This document shows positions 34,707 to 43,257 of a stretch of 64,000 nucleotides of DNA, piece by piece. The DNA is from Nitrincola iocasae (GTDB lineage Bacteria; Pseudomonadota; Gammaproteobacteria; Pseudomonadales; Balneatricaceae), in NCBI RefSeq assembly GCF_008727795.1, contig NZ_CP044222.1, positions 4,030,001 through 4,094,000 on the forward strand, written 5' to 3'. The notes under the pieces are model-generated. The model had not been told where the DNA came from, ran no database searches, and saw only the letters and a program-made list of their open reading frames with translations. The translations under genes were made by a program, and so were the position numbers. The stretch's first letter is position 1; each line of letters begins with the position of its first letter.

Positions 34707-35297
34707 TTACTCAGGATGCAGGGGCTTCTCAGGTTCAACAGCAGAGGCCATCACAACCAGCCGCTGGGTTCCCCCTGCGGTGAGCGCATCAAAGGGATAA
34801 CAGGTCACCAGTATCAGTCCATCTGGAAAGGCAGTGGGCATCAGCCGGGTAACGGCCGAATCCACCACCTGAATCTGATCAATCTGGTATGTCACATTTC
34901 CGTTATGGTCGCTGAGCATCAGAGTCTGGCCTGGTTGTATATTCCTCAAGAAGCTGAAGTGGGTATCTCTGTGTCCGCTGATAATCCGTGCGGCATGGGT
35001 CATCGCATGTGCCTGCATATTTTCACCGGGGCCAAAAGCCAGCGAGCTGCCGCCATCTCCGGCCAGTACAATCTGATCAATACCCATATCAGGCACGCTC
35101 AGACGCGCAACCGGCCAGTGGTCGGCCCAAGGCCAGGGTTTTACTGCTGTGCCGCTGTCCAGACTTTCGGCCCAGGCATCGGCCAGCAACCATTGCGCCA
35201 GCCGTGCTTTTGCAGGAATCCACAGTGCAGTTGAGGTGAGGATCAGACCAGCAGCCACAAGGGCTGCCAGTGTGAGGTTACGGATGCTGAGGGTCAT
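34707..35297 (-). CDS. Class GN sortase (marine proteobacterial sortase)
   Basis: 196 residues from the ATG at 35297, which overlaps the stop of the target gene (ATGA). N-terminal membrane anchor (LTLAALVAAGLILTSTALWI). Sortase catalytic set: His in IISGHRDTHFSFL, Cys in LILVTCYPFDA, Arg in GGTQRLVVMA. Cleaves a C-terminal sorting signal in the envelope; the obvious substrate is the coupled upstream gene. Confidence 0.93.
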   Translation of the reverse strand: MTLSIRNLTLAALVAAGLILTSTALWIPAKARLAQWLLADAWAESLDSGTAVKPWPWADHWPVARLSVPDMGIDQIVLAGDGGSSLAFGPGENMQAHAMTHAARIISGHRDTHFSFLRNIQPGQTLMLSDHNGNVTYQIDQIQVVDSAVTRLMPTAFPDGLILVTCYPFDALTAGGTQRLVVMASAVEPEKPLHPE

Positions 35298-37348
35298 GCA
35301 CACCACCTTGAACCGGACTTTCTGCGACGCTCCACAATCATGAGGGAAAGTGCTGCCAGCAGTGCGGCAAGTCCTCCGGCGAGGGTCAGCTGATACCCGG
35401 TAGCGCCCTGGGCCATTCCCAGATCAAGGCCGTGGGGTTTGGCTACAGGCACCACCAGAGTTTCGCTCTCTTCCTGTTCAGGACGGACAGGTGTTTTATC
35501 AACGGCAACCAGGCTGGTGTATGGCGTAACCAAGTGATATTTAAGACCCAGCGCAATGATTTCAGAACGGATCTGTTCTGCGCTGACACCTCTGAGATAC
35601 CCACGGCGCCAGTCCTGCACCGCACGCTGGGCCCAGTCTGTCATGATACCCCGGGTATTATCCGCCGGTGCCAGTATCAGTGCTTCCTGCCATGCGGCAT
35701 CACCGGTACGGCCACTGATACGGACTTCGCCTGTGCCGTTTGCCAGTTTCATCGAAACAGCCAGCGGCTCACCGGAGTAAAGGTCAGGAATTACCGATGG
35801 CATCAGGTCTTTAATCCCCTCGCCTTCGATCCGGATATCGGTCATTGCTGGTTTTTCCAGCTTGTTGAACAGCGTTTGCATGGTGCTTTCAGATTCAGAC
35901 GGAGACGCAATATACGTAAAGGTGCCCCGCCCGGCTACTGCGGCCTCTTCCATAAAGTAACTGTTTGGTGCGCTACCGATACCCACGGTGAACAGGCGGG
36001 TGTTATTGAGACGGCTGCGGATCAGATCAAACAGTTGCTGTTCGTTGGACACACTACCATCGGTGATAAACACGATCTGGCGCAATCTGGGGGTGTCATC
36101 ATTGCTGCGAATGCCTGTCAGTGCAGCAGTCAGCGCAGGTGCCATTTCGGTACCACCGCCTGCCTGCAGTGAGTTGATATAGCTGGCGGCCTGCTGACGG
36201 CGCTGGATATCGGCTATAACCGGCTGGTTAAAGAGCGTATCGGTTGAAGAGTTAAACTGAATCACGTTAAACGTGTCATCAGATGCCAGCCCATCTATAC
36301 CGGCCTGCAGCGCTCTGCGCGCGGCTTCAATTGAGGTACCCGCCATGGAACCTGATGTATCAATCACAAAGACCACTTCCCGGCTGAAGCGTGCTGTGTG
36401 CAGATCCTGAGGTGGCATCAGCATCAGCAGACCATAGTGTTCATCCCCATGCTGCTCAGAGAAAAACGCAGCCGAAGGTTCGTCGCTTTCCACCGGTGTC
36501 CAGTTCAAAACAAAATCACGGTACTCATCCGGTTCATCCGCCAGCAGGCTGATGATGTAGCGGCCATCTTCTGTCTGTTCCTGACTGATCTGATGTGAAG
36601 GGCTGTCCAGAGCGCTGAGTCTAAATCCAGGTTGCAGATTAAGGCTGATCTCAACAGGCCCCGGAGTATTGCTGACGGCGGTTTCATCATCACCGATTGT
36701 GGCCATCACTGTTTTACGCTCACCCGGCAGTACCTGCCAGCCGCTGTTCAGGGTTGCCTGTCCTTCAACCACACGGCGCACTTCTCCGGGCTGTACCGGG
36801 TTATAACGTGGGGTGATCGCCAGCGGGAAACCGGCGCTGAACCGGCCATCTTTCCAGACCAGTGTCTGCTGGTACTCAATACTGATGGTGACCTCGCCAC
36901 CCGGCGGAATATTGGCAACGGATGTGTGAAACAGGTTGGGGCGGTCCTGCTCGGTGAGCGCGGCGTTCTGTCCCTGAGATTTTGCCTGCTCATAGGTTGC
37001 CCGGGCCTGCTCTTTTTCCTGAATATCACCCTCGATGATGCGGTCTCCTATCTGCATTTTCAGGTGATCAACTGCGGCCTCACCTGGCAGAGGGAACAGA
37101 TACAGTGCCTCTGTCCAGTTATTGGTGGGGTTATGGAATACCTGGGTCACCTGAGCGCGCAGCACAGAGCCTGTAATATCCATGGCCACACGGGTGCTGA
37201 CCAGCGGCATATCCTGCTTTTGCCCCTGCTCATCACGGGATACCAGGGTACCGTGAGTAACGGCATCAGCAACCGCATTCTGTGCACACCCCATCATCAG
37301 ACAGGCCAGAATCAGTGGGCGAATTCCCTTGTGTGAAAATGTATGCAT
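35294..37348 (-). CDS. Marine proteobacterial sortase target protein (VIT + vWA)
   Basis: About 684 residues from the ATG at 37348 (GAGGAGAAGAGAA upstream). Signal peptide (PLILACLMMGCAQNAVADA), VIT domain at about 40-170, then a von Willebrand A domain with the MIDAS motif DTSGSMAGTS (about 330-500). The C-terminus has a sorting-signal architecture: a short Gly/Ala motif (MAQGATGYQ), a hydrophobic helix (LTLAGGLAALLAALSLMIVE) and a basic tail RRRKSGSRW. Likely anchored or processed by the adjacent sortase. A CreB-box-like site lies 55 bp upstream. Confidence 0.93.
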   Translation of the reverse strand: MHTFSHKGIRPLILACLMMGCAQNAVADAVTHGTLVSRDEQGQKQDMPLVSTRVAMDITGSVLRAQVTQVFHNPTNNWTEALYLFPLPGEAAVDHLKMQIGDRIIEGDIQEKEQARATYEQAKSQGQNAALTEQDRPNLFHTSVANIPPGGEVTISIEYQQTLVWKDGRFSAGFPLAITPRYNPVQPGEVRRVVEGQATLNSGWQVLPGERKTVMATIGDDETAVSNTPGPVEISLNLQPGFRLSALDSPSHQISQEQTEDGRYIISLLADEPDEYRDFVLNWTPVESDEPSAAFFSEQHGDEHYGLLMLMPPQDLHTARFSREVVFVIDTSGSMAGTSIEAARRALQAGIDGLASDDTFNVIQFNSSTDTLFNQPVIADIQRRQQAASYINSLQAGGGTEMAPALTAALTGIRSNDDTPRLRQIVFITDGSVSNEQQLFDLIRSRLNNTRLFTVGIGSAPNSYFMEEAAVAGRGTFTYIASPSESESTMQTLFNKLEKPAMTDIRIEGEGIKDLMPSVIPDLYSGEPLAVSMKLANGTGEVRISGRTGDAAWQEALILAPADNTRGIMTDWAQRAVQDWRRGYLRGVSAEQIRSEIIALGLKYHLVTPYTSLVAVDKTPVRPEQEESETLVVPVAKPHGLDLGMAQGATGYQLTLAGGLAALLAALSLMIVERRRKSGSRWCA

Positions 37349-37402
37349 TTCTCTTCTCCTCATTAAGATGTGGCAAGTATCTGCTTTCTGCTTGAGGAAA
37401 AT

Positions 37403-37418
37403 ATGAAGTGAGTGTGAA
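37403..37418 (-). promoter_or_regulatory. CreB box (cre tag)-like site
   Basis: On the minus strand TTCAC-ACTCAC-TTCAT, 9 of 10 matches to the direct-repeat cre tag TTCACnnnnnnTTCAC, in the region between the sortase target gene and creB. Confidence 0.6.
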
Positions 37419-37577
37419 GTCCTGTTTTTCTGTGAAATAAGAACGCCAGATTACACTCAGGCACAGGTGGCACACATAATGTGTAGTAATGTAAGCGGCT
37501 TTACAGTAGCGGATCTGCCAGAGATAATGTGAGCATCTGCACCACTTATGGACCGGCGTTTTAACAGAGGGAACACC

Positions 37578-38246
37578 ATGGCGGTACTGATTGTTGAGGA
37601 CGAGCCATCTATTGCTGACACCATACGCTATGCTCTGGAAACCGAACGGATGGATAGCATCTGGGTCACCACCGGGCAGCAGGCTCTGGATGCACTCAGC
37701 GAGGGTAATATAGCGCTGGTTCTGCTGGATATCGGCCTTCCCGATATGAGCGGATTTGATGTCTGCCGGGTCATCAGGCAGACATCCTCTGTGCCGGTGG
37801 TGTTTCTGACCTCCCGCCATGAAGAGATCGACCAGGTGCTGGGTCTTGAACTGGGCGCGGATGATTACATCACCAAACCCTTCAGCCCCCGGGTGCTCAC
37901 GGCCCGTATCCGTGCCCGCCTGCGCCAGCCTCCGGAAGCTGCGAATATCACCTCTGCCGGCTTCAGTCACGATGCAGATGGCGCCAGAATCACGCTGGAT
38001 GGTGTCTTGCTGGATCTGAGCCGCTATGAATACCGCCTGCTACTGTTACTGATGAGCCATCCCGGCAGAATCTATTCCCGTGAACAGTTGATGCAACAGG
38101 TGTGGGAAGAGCCTGAACGCAGTTTCGACCGCACGGTCGATACACACATCAAAACCCTCAGGCGCAAAATCCGCGACATCAACGAAAACAGCGACCCGCT
38201 CAGAACCCACCGTGGTCTTGGCTACAGCTTTGAGGCGGGCGCATGA
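37578..38246 (+). CDS. creB: Response regulator CreB-like
   Basis: 222 residues from the ATG at 37578 (GAGGGAACACC upstream). OmpR-type: receiver with LIVEDEPSIADTIRYALETE, phosphorylated Asp in LLDIGLPDMSGFDVC, Lys in DDYITKPFSPRVL; winged-helix output with RLGYSF-like end (THRGLGYSFEAG) and DRTVDTHIKTLRRKI. The sequence follows CreB closely. Its stop overlaps the start of creC (GCATGA). Divergent from the sortase operon, which it may control through the CreB-box-like site. Confidence 0.85.
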   Translation: MAVLIVEDEPSIADTIRYALETERMDSIWVTTGQQALDALSEGNIALVLLDIGLPDMSGFDVCRVIRQTSSVPVVFLTSRHEEIDQVLGLELGADDYITKPFSPRVLTARIRARLRQPPEAANITSAGFSHDADGARITLDGVLLDLSRYEYRLLLLLMSHPGRIYSREQLMQQVWEEPERSFDRTVDTHIKTLRRKIRDINENSDPLRTHRGLGYSFEAGA

Positions 38247-39688
38247 GCCTGAGATTACGCCTGATTCTGGTGTTTCTGTTTTCAGTGCTGACAGGCCTTG
38301 GCAGTGTGGTTTACTGGGTACTCGATGAGCTGGAGCCCCGTTATAAAGAAGCTCAGGAGGAGATTCTGGTCGATATATCAGAAATAATGGCCACTCTGAT
38401 CGCAAACGAAGGCGTCAGCTTCAGCGAAAGCGGTGGCACCGTGATCGACACACATCTGGCTGAACGGCTCTTTGCAGGGCTGGCCGGCAGGCCGCTAAAC
38501 GCACAGATTTATGATCTGCTTAAAACCGAAGTTGATCTGAGAATGTATATCACCGATGCCAGTGGCACCGTGATTTTTGATTCCCATTACACCGATACCG
38601 GCCGCGATTATTCCCAGTGGCGCGATGTCTATCTGACTCTGCGCGGTCAATATGGTGCCCGCAGCAGCGACGATGTAACCGGCCGTAGTGATACCGAACG
38701 GCTCTATGTCGCAAGCCCGGTGCTGTATCGCGGTGATATTATCGGTGTGGTGTCCACCGGAAAGCCCACCCGCAACATTAACCGCTTTATCAGCCACCTG
38801 AGCACCAACCTGCTCTGGATTTCACTGGTCGCTGCACTGGCAACGCTGTTGACCGGTCTTGTGATCACCCTCTGGATTACACGGCCTATGCTCCGCCTTG
38901 AACAGTATGCCAGAGGGGTTTCCAGAGGCGAACGCCCCGCTCTGCCTGCGCTTGGTCATAATGAAGTTGGGCGTGTGGGTAAAGCGCTTGAAAGCATGAA
39001 AGACGCACTGGATGGCAAATCGTATGTGGCAGATTATGTGCAGAGCCTGACGCACGAACTGAAAGCCCCGATCGCCGGTATCCGTGGTGCCGCAGAGCTG
39101 TTACAGGAACCGATGTCCGATGCACGGCGCAATCAGTTTCTCAATAATATTATTGAGCAAGGTTCAAGGATGCAGGAGCTGATCGAGCGCTTGCTGAAAC
39201 TGGCCGCCATTGAATATCAGAGCAGCCTGGAACGACACGACAAAGTCGCACTGAAAGAGCTGATCACAGCAGTCTGCCGGAGCCTTGAAGACTATGCCAG
39301 CCGGCACAGAGTCAGCCTTGAATACAGCTGTGACCCTTCCCTGTCCATCACCGGCGACAGTACCCTGCTGCAGGATGCACTGAGCAACCTGATCCGGAAC
39401 GCCATAGAGTTCTCACCGCCTGAGTCAGCTGTACTGATCGGTGCCATACAAAACGATGGTTCTGTTTACATCAGCGTAAAAGATTCCGGGCCCGGGGTGC
39501 CGCCTTTTGCCGAAGAAAAACTGACCCAGCGCTTTTTCTGTCTGCCCCGGACAGATGGCAGCAAAGGCAGTGGGCTGGGGCTGAGTTTTGTTCATGAAAT
39601 TATGCAATTGCATAACGGAAAGCTGAATTACCACCGCGAAACGGAACCACCAGCCACTGTGTTCTCACTGACACTGCCAGCTGAGTGA
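38243..39688 (+). CDS. creC: Sensor histidine kinase CreC-like
   Basis: 481 residues. TM1 about 5-27, periplasmic sensor ~28-185 with the CreC-typical DYSQWRDVYLTLRGQYGARS, TM2 about 188-212, HAMP, then the dimerisation domain with H271 in LTHELKAPIAGIRGAAELL and an ATPase domain (NLIRNAIEFSP, DSGPGVPPF, GSGLGLSFVHEI). Complete and coupled to creB. Its 3' end overlaps a minus-strand gene fragment by 24 bp. Confidence 0.87.
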   Translation: MSLRLRLILVFLFSVLTGLGSVVYWVLDELEPRYKEAQEEILVDISEIMATLIANEGVSFSESGGTVIDTHLAERLFAGLAGRPLNAQIYDLLKTEVDLRMYITDASGTVIFDSHYTDTGRDYSQWRDVYLTLRGQYGARSSDDVTGRSDTERLYVASPVLYRGDIIGVVSTGKPTRNINRFISHLSTNLLWISLVAALATLLTGLVITLWITRPMLRLEQYARGVSRGERPALPALGHNEVGRVGKALESMKDALDGKSYVADYVQSLTHELKAPIAGIRGAAELLQEPMSDARRNQFLNNIIEQGSRMQELIERLLKLAAIEYQSSLERHDKVALKELITAVCRSLEDYASRHRVSLEYSCDPSLSITGDSTLLQDALSNLIRNAIEFSPPESAVLIGAIQNDGSVYISVKDSGPGVPPFAEEKLTQRFFCLPRTDGSKGSGLGLSFVHEIMQLHNGKLNYHRETEPPATVFSLTLPAE

Positions 39689-39817
39689 TGAAATATCTTT
39701 TGCGATCTGGCTGAATGCCTTCTGCAATGCTTCGCTGTCTTTAACCCAGGAAGGGATATCCGTTACATAGTAAGTGTAACTGACGCGGGAGATGGTCTGC
39801 CTAGCGGTTATGTCCAA
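39665..39817 (-). pseudogene. C-terminal gene fragment abutting an attC core
   Basis: A 50-codon frame, open from the attC core itself (TTG GAC ATA ACC), reads RQTISRVSYTYYVTDIPSWV then KDSEALQKAFSQIAKDISSL and stops at 39665 inside creC's 3' end. The lack of a proper start suggests that the 5' part was lost when the attC junction formed. Family not recognised. Confidence 0.45.
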
Positions 39818-39870
39818 CGCCTCGCTAATGTGCGCCGCTTACGGTGTCACTTTTGAGCGGCTTGTTAGCA
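39812..39870 (-). repeat. attC site
   Basis: GTCCAAC (39812-39818) and GTTAGCA (39864-39870) with the dyad GCCTCGCTAATG / TTTTGAGCGGC. The 17-bp TAGCGGTTATGTCCAAC ending at 39818 recurs at the attI junction (50114-50130). Confidence 0.75.
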
Positions 39871-40094
39871 GCTTCAGCTCGCAAACGCTCCACCAGCCAA
39901 ACTTTAATAATTGATTGTCGAGTAACACCAACTCGAGCAGCTTCGCGATCAAGTGACTCAACTACCCAAACCGGAAAGTCTACGTTAATACGCTTCGCTT
40001 CCTGGTTTACCCGCCGTGCGCTCTTGACGTCCAGATCATCAATGATGTCATCTGCACCTTCATCAAATTTCGTGTCAAAATCTTTAGCTTTCAT
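39825..40094 (-). CDS. brnA: BrnA-type antitoxin (second locus)
   Basis: 89 residues, acidic N-terminus and a ribbon-helix-helix C-terminus: RINVDFPVWVVESLDREAAR, VGVTRQSIIKVWLVERLRAE. Overlaps the end of brnT by 11 bp, the normal brnTA arrangement. Its C-terminal codons read into the attC. Confidence 0.82.
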   Translation of the reverse strand: MKAKDFDTKFDEGADDIIDDLDVKSARRVNQEAKRINVDFPVWVVESLDREAARVGVTRQSIIKVWLVERLRAEAANKPLKSDTVSGAH

Positions 40095-40347
40095 ACAACT
40101 CTACCTCTCTCTTGCGCGAGCGTCGTACCGAAATAAGACGAATCTTCTCACCTCGATAAGTGATAACAGCAGACCAGTGCTTCATCCCTATAAGACCAAT
40201 AACCAGGTAACGAGGTTCATCAGATGATTTCGCCCGAACTTCTAGTAGGTCTTGGTCTTCCCATAGCACTTGAGCATCATGAAAGTCGATTCCATGCTTA
40301 TGGCGATTCGCCTGGCTTTTCTCGTCATCAAACTCGAAAATGTTCAT
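40084..40347 (-). CDS. brnT: BrnT-type toxin (intact)
   Basis: 87 residues: FEFDDEKSQANRHKHGIDFH, DAQVLWEDQDLLEVRAKSSD, then YLVIGLIGMKHWSAVITYRG and IRLISVRRSRKREVELY. All BrnT blocks are present and in frame, in contrast to the deleted copy at 31.7-32.0 kb. Predicted ribonuclease of a type II toxin-antitoxin pair. Confidence 0.88.
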   Translation of the reverse strand: MNIFEFDDEKSQANRHKHGIDFHDAQVLWEDQDLLEVRAKSSDEPRYLVIGLIGMKHWSAVITYRGEKIRLISVRRSRKREVELYES

Positions 40348-40398
40348 GAGTATAAATTATCCCTTTTTTACTCATTTGGCAAGGTAGGTGGAGGGAGC

Positions 40399-40469
40399 TG
40401 CTAACGCTTGGCTTTGCTGCGTGCCGGAGCGCCAGCGCAGGCGCGTCCGACAACAGCCATTGGTTAAGC
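40399..40469 (-). repeat. attC site
   Basis: TGCTAAC (40399-40405) and GTTAAGC (40463-40469); centre GTGCCGGAGCGCCAGCGCAG. Confidence 0.8.
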
Positions 40470-40757
40470 TGCTTCGAAGTCCAGGCGATGAATACCATCC
40501 AGATTGACTGTGCCGCGAGCCACCCATAGGTCATACATATCTTGCATCGCCAACCAGCTCTCAGGAGTACGCCCGAGAACCTTGGATAGCCGCAAAGACA
40601 TTTCAGGGCTAATGCCACTATCCCCTTTGAGCAGCCGAGACAAAGTAGAAGGTGAAACGCCCAGACTGGAAGCAAGCTGACGGGAGCTGATACCGAAAGG
40701 CTCCAGGTACACCTCGCGAATGAATTCACCCGGATGCGGCGGATTATGCATAGTCAT
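40464..40757 (-). CDS. higA: HigA-family antitoxin
   Basis: 97 residues, XRE fold: [60 protein letters not shown]. The ATG overlaps the stop of the damaged higB (TAATG). Antitoxin complete, toxin broken, so it may persist as a lone regulator. Confidence 0.9.
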   Translation of the reverse strand: MTMHNPPHPGEFIREVYLEPFGISSRQLASSLGVSPSTLSRLLKGDSGISPEMSLRLSKVLGRTPESWLAMQDMYDLWVARGTVNLDGIHRLDFEAA

Positions 40758-40869
40758 TAGTTATAATCCTCATAATCAAGAATGTAGGCGTTACCGTCCT
40801 GGAATTCGAACGTCATGCGCCAGTCGAGTAGAACCATTTCAGTCCTTTGTGACGGAATGATTTAATCAT
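40757..40869 (-). pseudogene. higB: higB toxin gene with a large internal deletion
   Basis: The start reads IKSFRHKGLKWFYSTG, the usual HigB N-terminus; one frame over, the sequence resumes as DWRMTFEFQDGNAYILDYED and ends at 40757. Only ~17 N-terminal and ~22 C-terminal codons remain of a ~92-codon gene; the junction is within TCGACTGGCGCATGACG. The mRNase core is gone. Confidence 0.85.
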
Positions 40870-40908
40870 GAGGCAATGATAGCATGTTGCGCATCATGCA
40901 ACAACAGA

Positions 40909-40979
40909 GCTTAACGCCGCGCTTTGCGGCTGCTTTGTAGCGCCAGCGGAAAAGCAGTCCGACAACAGTGTCTGTTACA
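40909..40979 (-). repeat. attC site
   Basis: GCTTAAC (40909-40915) to GTTACAA (40973-40979); centre CTGCTTTGTAGCGCCAGCGG, closely related to the attC at 41545. Confidence 0.82.
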
Positions 40980-40984
40980 ACTTG

Positions 40985-41015
40985 CCTCAATTGTGGCGCA
41001 TTGCTACAATTGAGG
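40985..41015. promoter_or_regulatory. Operator palindrome of the ParD-like/RelE-like locus
   Basis: CCTCAATTGT (40985-40994) and its exact complement ACAATTGAGG (41006-41015), 11 bp apart, just upstream of the antitoxin gene. Confidence 0.65.
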
Positions 41016-41037
41016 AAATCCAACTCTGGAGGTACAA

Positions 41038-41259
41038 ATGGCTACGAACAGCATTCGCTTAGATCAAAACCTAATCGAAAAGGCAACTATTATGGCCAAA
41101 GCGCTTAATCGAACCCCACCCAAGCAAATAGAACATTGGGCAAAAATCGGCGAAATAATGGAAGATAACCCTGATTTACCCTACGAGTTTGTAAGGCAGG
41201 CCATCATCGCGCAGGCAGAACGGGACGCCGGAAAACTGGAGGCCTACGATTTTGGTTAA
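41038..41259 (+). CDS. ParD-like antitoxin
   Basis: 73 residues: SIRLDQNLIEKATIMAKALN then PPKQIEHWAKIGEIMEDNPD is the ParD-like family pattern. GGAGGTACAA precedes the ATG. It overlaps the toxin gene by 8 bp. On the plus strand, against the array, with its own operator/promoter. Confidence 0.85.
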   Translation: MATNSIRLDQNLIEKATIMAKALNRTPPKQIEHWAKIGEIMEDNPDLPYEFVRQAIIAQAERDAGKLEAYDFG

Positions 41260-41542
41260 AGCCACAACTGTATTACAGACCCCTACATTCAAGAAAGCGG
41301 TAAAAAAGCTCAAGCCTAATCAGAAAGAGGATCTTGATTTGGCCGTGAAGGAGCTTATGGCCAACCCCAACATCGGAGAACAAAAGAAAGGGGACCTGGC
41401 CTTTTTACGAGTCCATAAGTTCAAGATGAACAAGCAACTGACTCTACTCGGCTACAGTTTTGATGATGGCGCTCTTGTCCTTGAACTGATGGCCCTAGGC
41501 TCACACGAAAACTTCTACCGCGATCTCAAACGACCAAAATGA
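41252..41542 (+). CDS. RelE/ParE-superfamily toxin
   Basis: 96 residues with the RelE fold order: PTFKKAVKKLKPNQKEDLDL, IGEQKKGDLAFLRVHKFKMN, then LTLLGYSFDDGALVLELMAL and HENFYRDLK. The basic residues and terminal HENFYRDL are typical of this StbE/RelE subgroup. Intact; expected ribosome-dependent mRNase. Confidence 0.85.
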   Translation: MVKATTVLQTPTFKKAVKKLKPNQKEDLDLAVKELMANPNIGEQKKGDLAFLRVHKFKMNKQLTLLGYSFDDGALVLELMALGSHENFYRDLKRPK

Positions 41543-41544
41543 CG

Positions 41545-41610
41545 TTGTAACGCCCGCATTTGCGGCTGGTTTGGAGCCCAGCGGAAAACCAGTCCGGCAA
41601 CATGCGCTTG
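41545..41610 (-). repeat. attC site split by an IS1111 element
   Basis: TTGTAAC (41545) through CGGCTGGTTTGGAGCCCAGC to CAACATGCGCTTG (41610); the R'' box GTTATGT is now at 43272-43278 on the far side of the IS. Confidence 0.8.
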
Positions 41611-41688
41611 ATACTCATTGAGCCTTCTCCCCAGCCTAGCCAAATTGACTAAGCTGGAAGGCGACCAAACCAAAAAGGAGAAGACCCA

Positions 41689-42732
41689 ATGAACTTTTAC
41701 AATAGCACTCATCGTCATTATTGTGGAGTCGATTTGCATGCTCGTAGCTTGTATGTCTGTATCCTCAATCAGCAGGGTAAAACCTTGTTGCACAAGGAAA
41801 TTCCTGCCAGTCCTGATGCTCTGCATCGCCTGATCCAACCCTATCTTGATGATCTGGTCGTGGGTGTTGAATGCATGCATTGCTGGTACTGGGTAGCTGA
41901 CTTCTGTGAAGAGCAAGGCATTACTTTTATTCTCGGTCACGCCTTATACATGAAGGCAATTCACGGCGGTAAAACCAAGAATGACCGGATAGATTCCCAC
42001 AAAATAGCGGCATTGATCAGGGGTGGTAACTTTCCTCTGGCTTATGTGTATCCCAAAAGCATGCGCGCTACGCGTGATCTGCTTCGCCGCCGTACTGGAT
42101 TGGTTCGCCATGGTGCGGATCTAAAAGCTCATGTCGTCAACACCACCAGTCAATACAACCCACCACCCAACAAGGTCAACCTGAAGAACGTCAGTGCTAG
42201 AGAGCAACTGGGAAAGACCTTTGATGATCCGCTTGTTCAGCGCAACATTGATCTGGATATGGCGGTACTTGACTGCTATCACCGTGAGCTGAGCCAGGTG
42301 GAGTGGCTGCTGGAAAAACAGGCCAAAAAGCATCAGCCGACCTATTACTATCTGTTGAAGACCGTCCCCGGCATAGGACGAATTCTGGCACTGACCATCC
42401 TCTATGAGGTTGGCGATATTCGACGCTTTGAATCTGTCCAGAAGTTTGCGTCCTACTCTCGCTTAATCAAGTGCAAAGCCGAATCAGCCGGTAAAACCTA
42501 TGGCACCCAGGGCAACAAAATCGGTAACGCCCATCTGAAATGGGCTTTTTCCGAAGCCGCTGTGCTTTACCTGCGGGGCAATCCGGGTGCACAAAAATTG
42601 TTACAACGCTTTCAGAAACGCATGAGCAAAGCCAAGGCCCTGTCTGCATTGGCTCACAAGCTTGGGCGTGCGGTCTATTTCATGTTAAAGAACGAAAAGG
42701 TATTTGATGAACAACGCTTTTTAACGAGTTAG
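41689..42732 (+). CDS. IS110/IS1111-family DEDD transposase
   Basis: 347 residues. RuvC-like N-terminal domain: CGVDLHARSLYVCILNQQG (first Asp), VVGVECMHCWYW (Glu), NDRIDSHKIAALIRGG (DxxD). C-terminal Tnp domain: TVPGIGRILALTILYEVGDI with the serine-containing SYSRLIKCKAESAGKTYG. All catalytic positions appear intact. A GGAG precedes the ATG. Confidence 0.93.
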   Translation: MNFYNSTHRHYCGVDLHARSLYVCILNQQGKTLLHKEIPASPDALHRLIQPYLDDLVVGVECMHCWYWVADFCEEQGITFILGHALYMKAIHGGKTKNDRIDSHKIAALIRGGNFPLAYVYPKSMRATRDLLRRRTGLVRHGADLKAHVVNTTSQYNPPPNKVNLKNVSAREQLGKTFDDPLVQRNIDLDMAVLDCYHRELSQVEWLLEKQAKKHQPTYYYLLKTVPGIGRILALTILYEVGDIRRFESVQKFASYSRLIKCKAESAGKTYGTQGNKIGNAHLKWAFSEAAVLYLRGNPGAQKLLQRFQKRMSKAKALSALAHKLGRAVYFMLKNEKVFDEQRFLTS

Positions 42733-43257
42733 TCACGCAGCAGGATGATGATCGATGTCTAACTGGATCATTACGGAGTGTGCTGAAACCGGGCTTCTGC
42801 TGACTGGTCGTTCAGACCTGAAACCCGATTTCTACACCCAACTCGAAGCCCGTCGCTTTGATTATCCGTCCTGCTGGCGTGCATCAATACTCTGAGCGAG
42901 TGGGCTTACACCGGCGCTGAACCTGAAACTAACTGGGACTGAAAGGTAACCCGCTGTTTGAATAGGACAGAGGCCGGTTAACCGATGAATGTCTCGGCTT
43001 TGGCATCCTGCGTCGCTCTATCGCCTACATCCATGTAGGCGTAGTGCCCCAGACCAACTGCAAGGAGCAATCTGGTCTGGCAGTGGTTAACAACCACGTT
43101 AAGTGAGCCTCAAGGCGACCGAAGGAAGTACCCTTGCGGTATTTTTGCTGTAAGTCATTCACAGCCAACGATGACAGATGAAGTAGGATCACTGGCTCAG
43201 GAACTTGGTATTGGCCGCTGACGCGGCCAATAAAAAACTAATGCCTATTGACAGGAT
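42733..43257 (+). ncRNA. Candidate bridge RNA region of the IS1111 element
   Basis: 525 bp of non-coding right end. A block from GGTTAACCGATGAATGTC (42976) over about 48 nt is almost identical to the truncated relative at 23054, and further short blocks (CCTGAAACTAACTGG, GGCCGCTGACGCGGCC near 43213) are shared while intervening segments differ. This suggests an RNA with a conserved scaffold and variable loops. In IS1111 elements the bridge RNA is encoded in the right end. The exact RNA limits are not determined. Confidence 0.5.

Noticed and set aside
35432..36172. 246-codon plus-strand frame opposite the sortase target gene, and 36632-37336
   Set aside because: They lie fully within the well-supported VIT/vWA gene and encode low-plausibility Cys/His-rich sequences.
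37266..37970. 234-codon minus-strand frame across creB
   Set aside because: Shadow of creB and of the intergenic region; the plus-strand protein has all receiver and winged-helix motifs.
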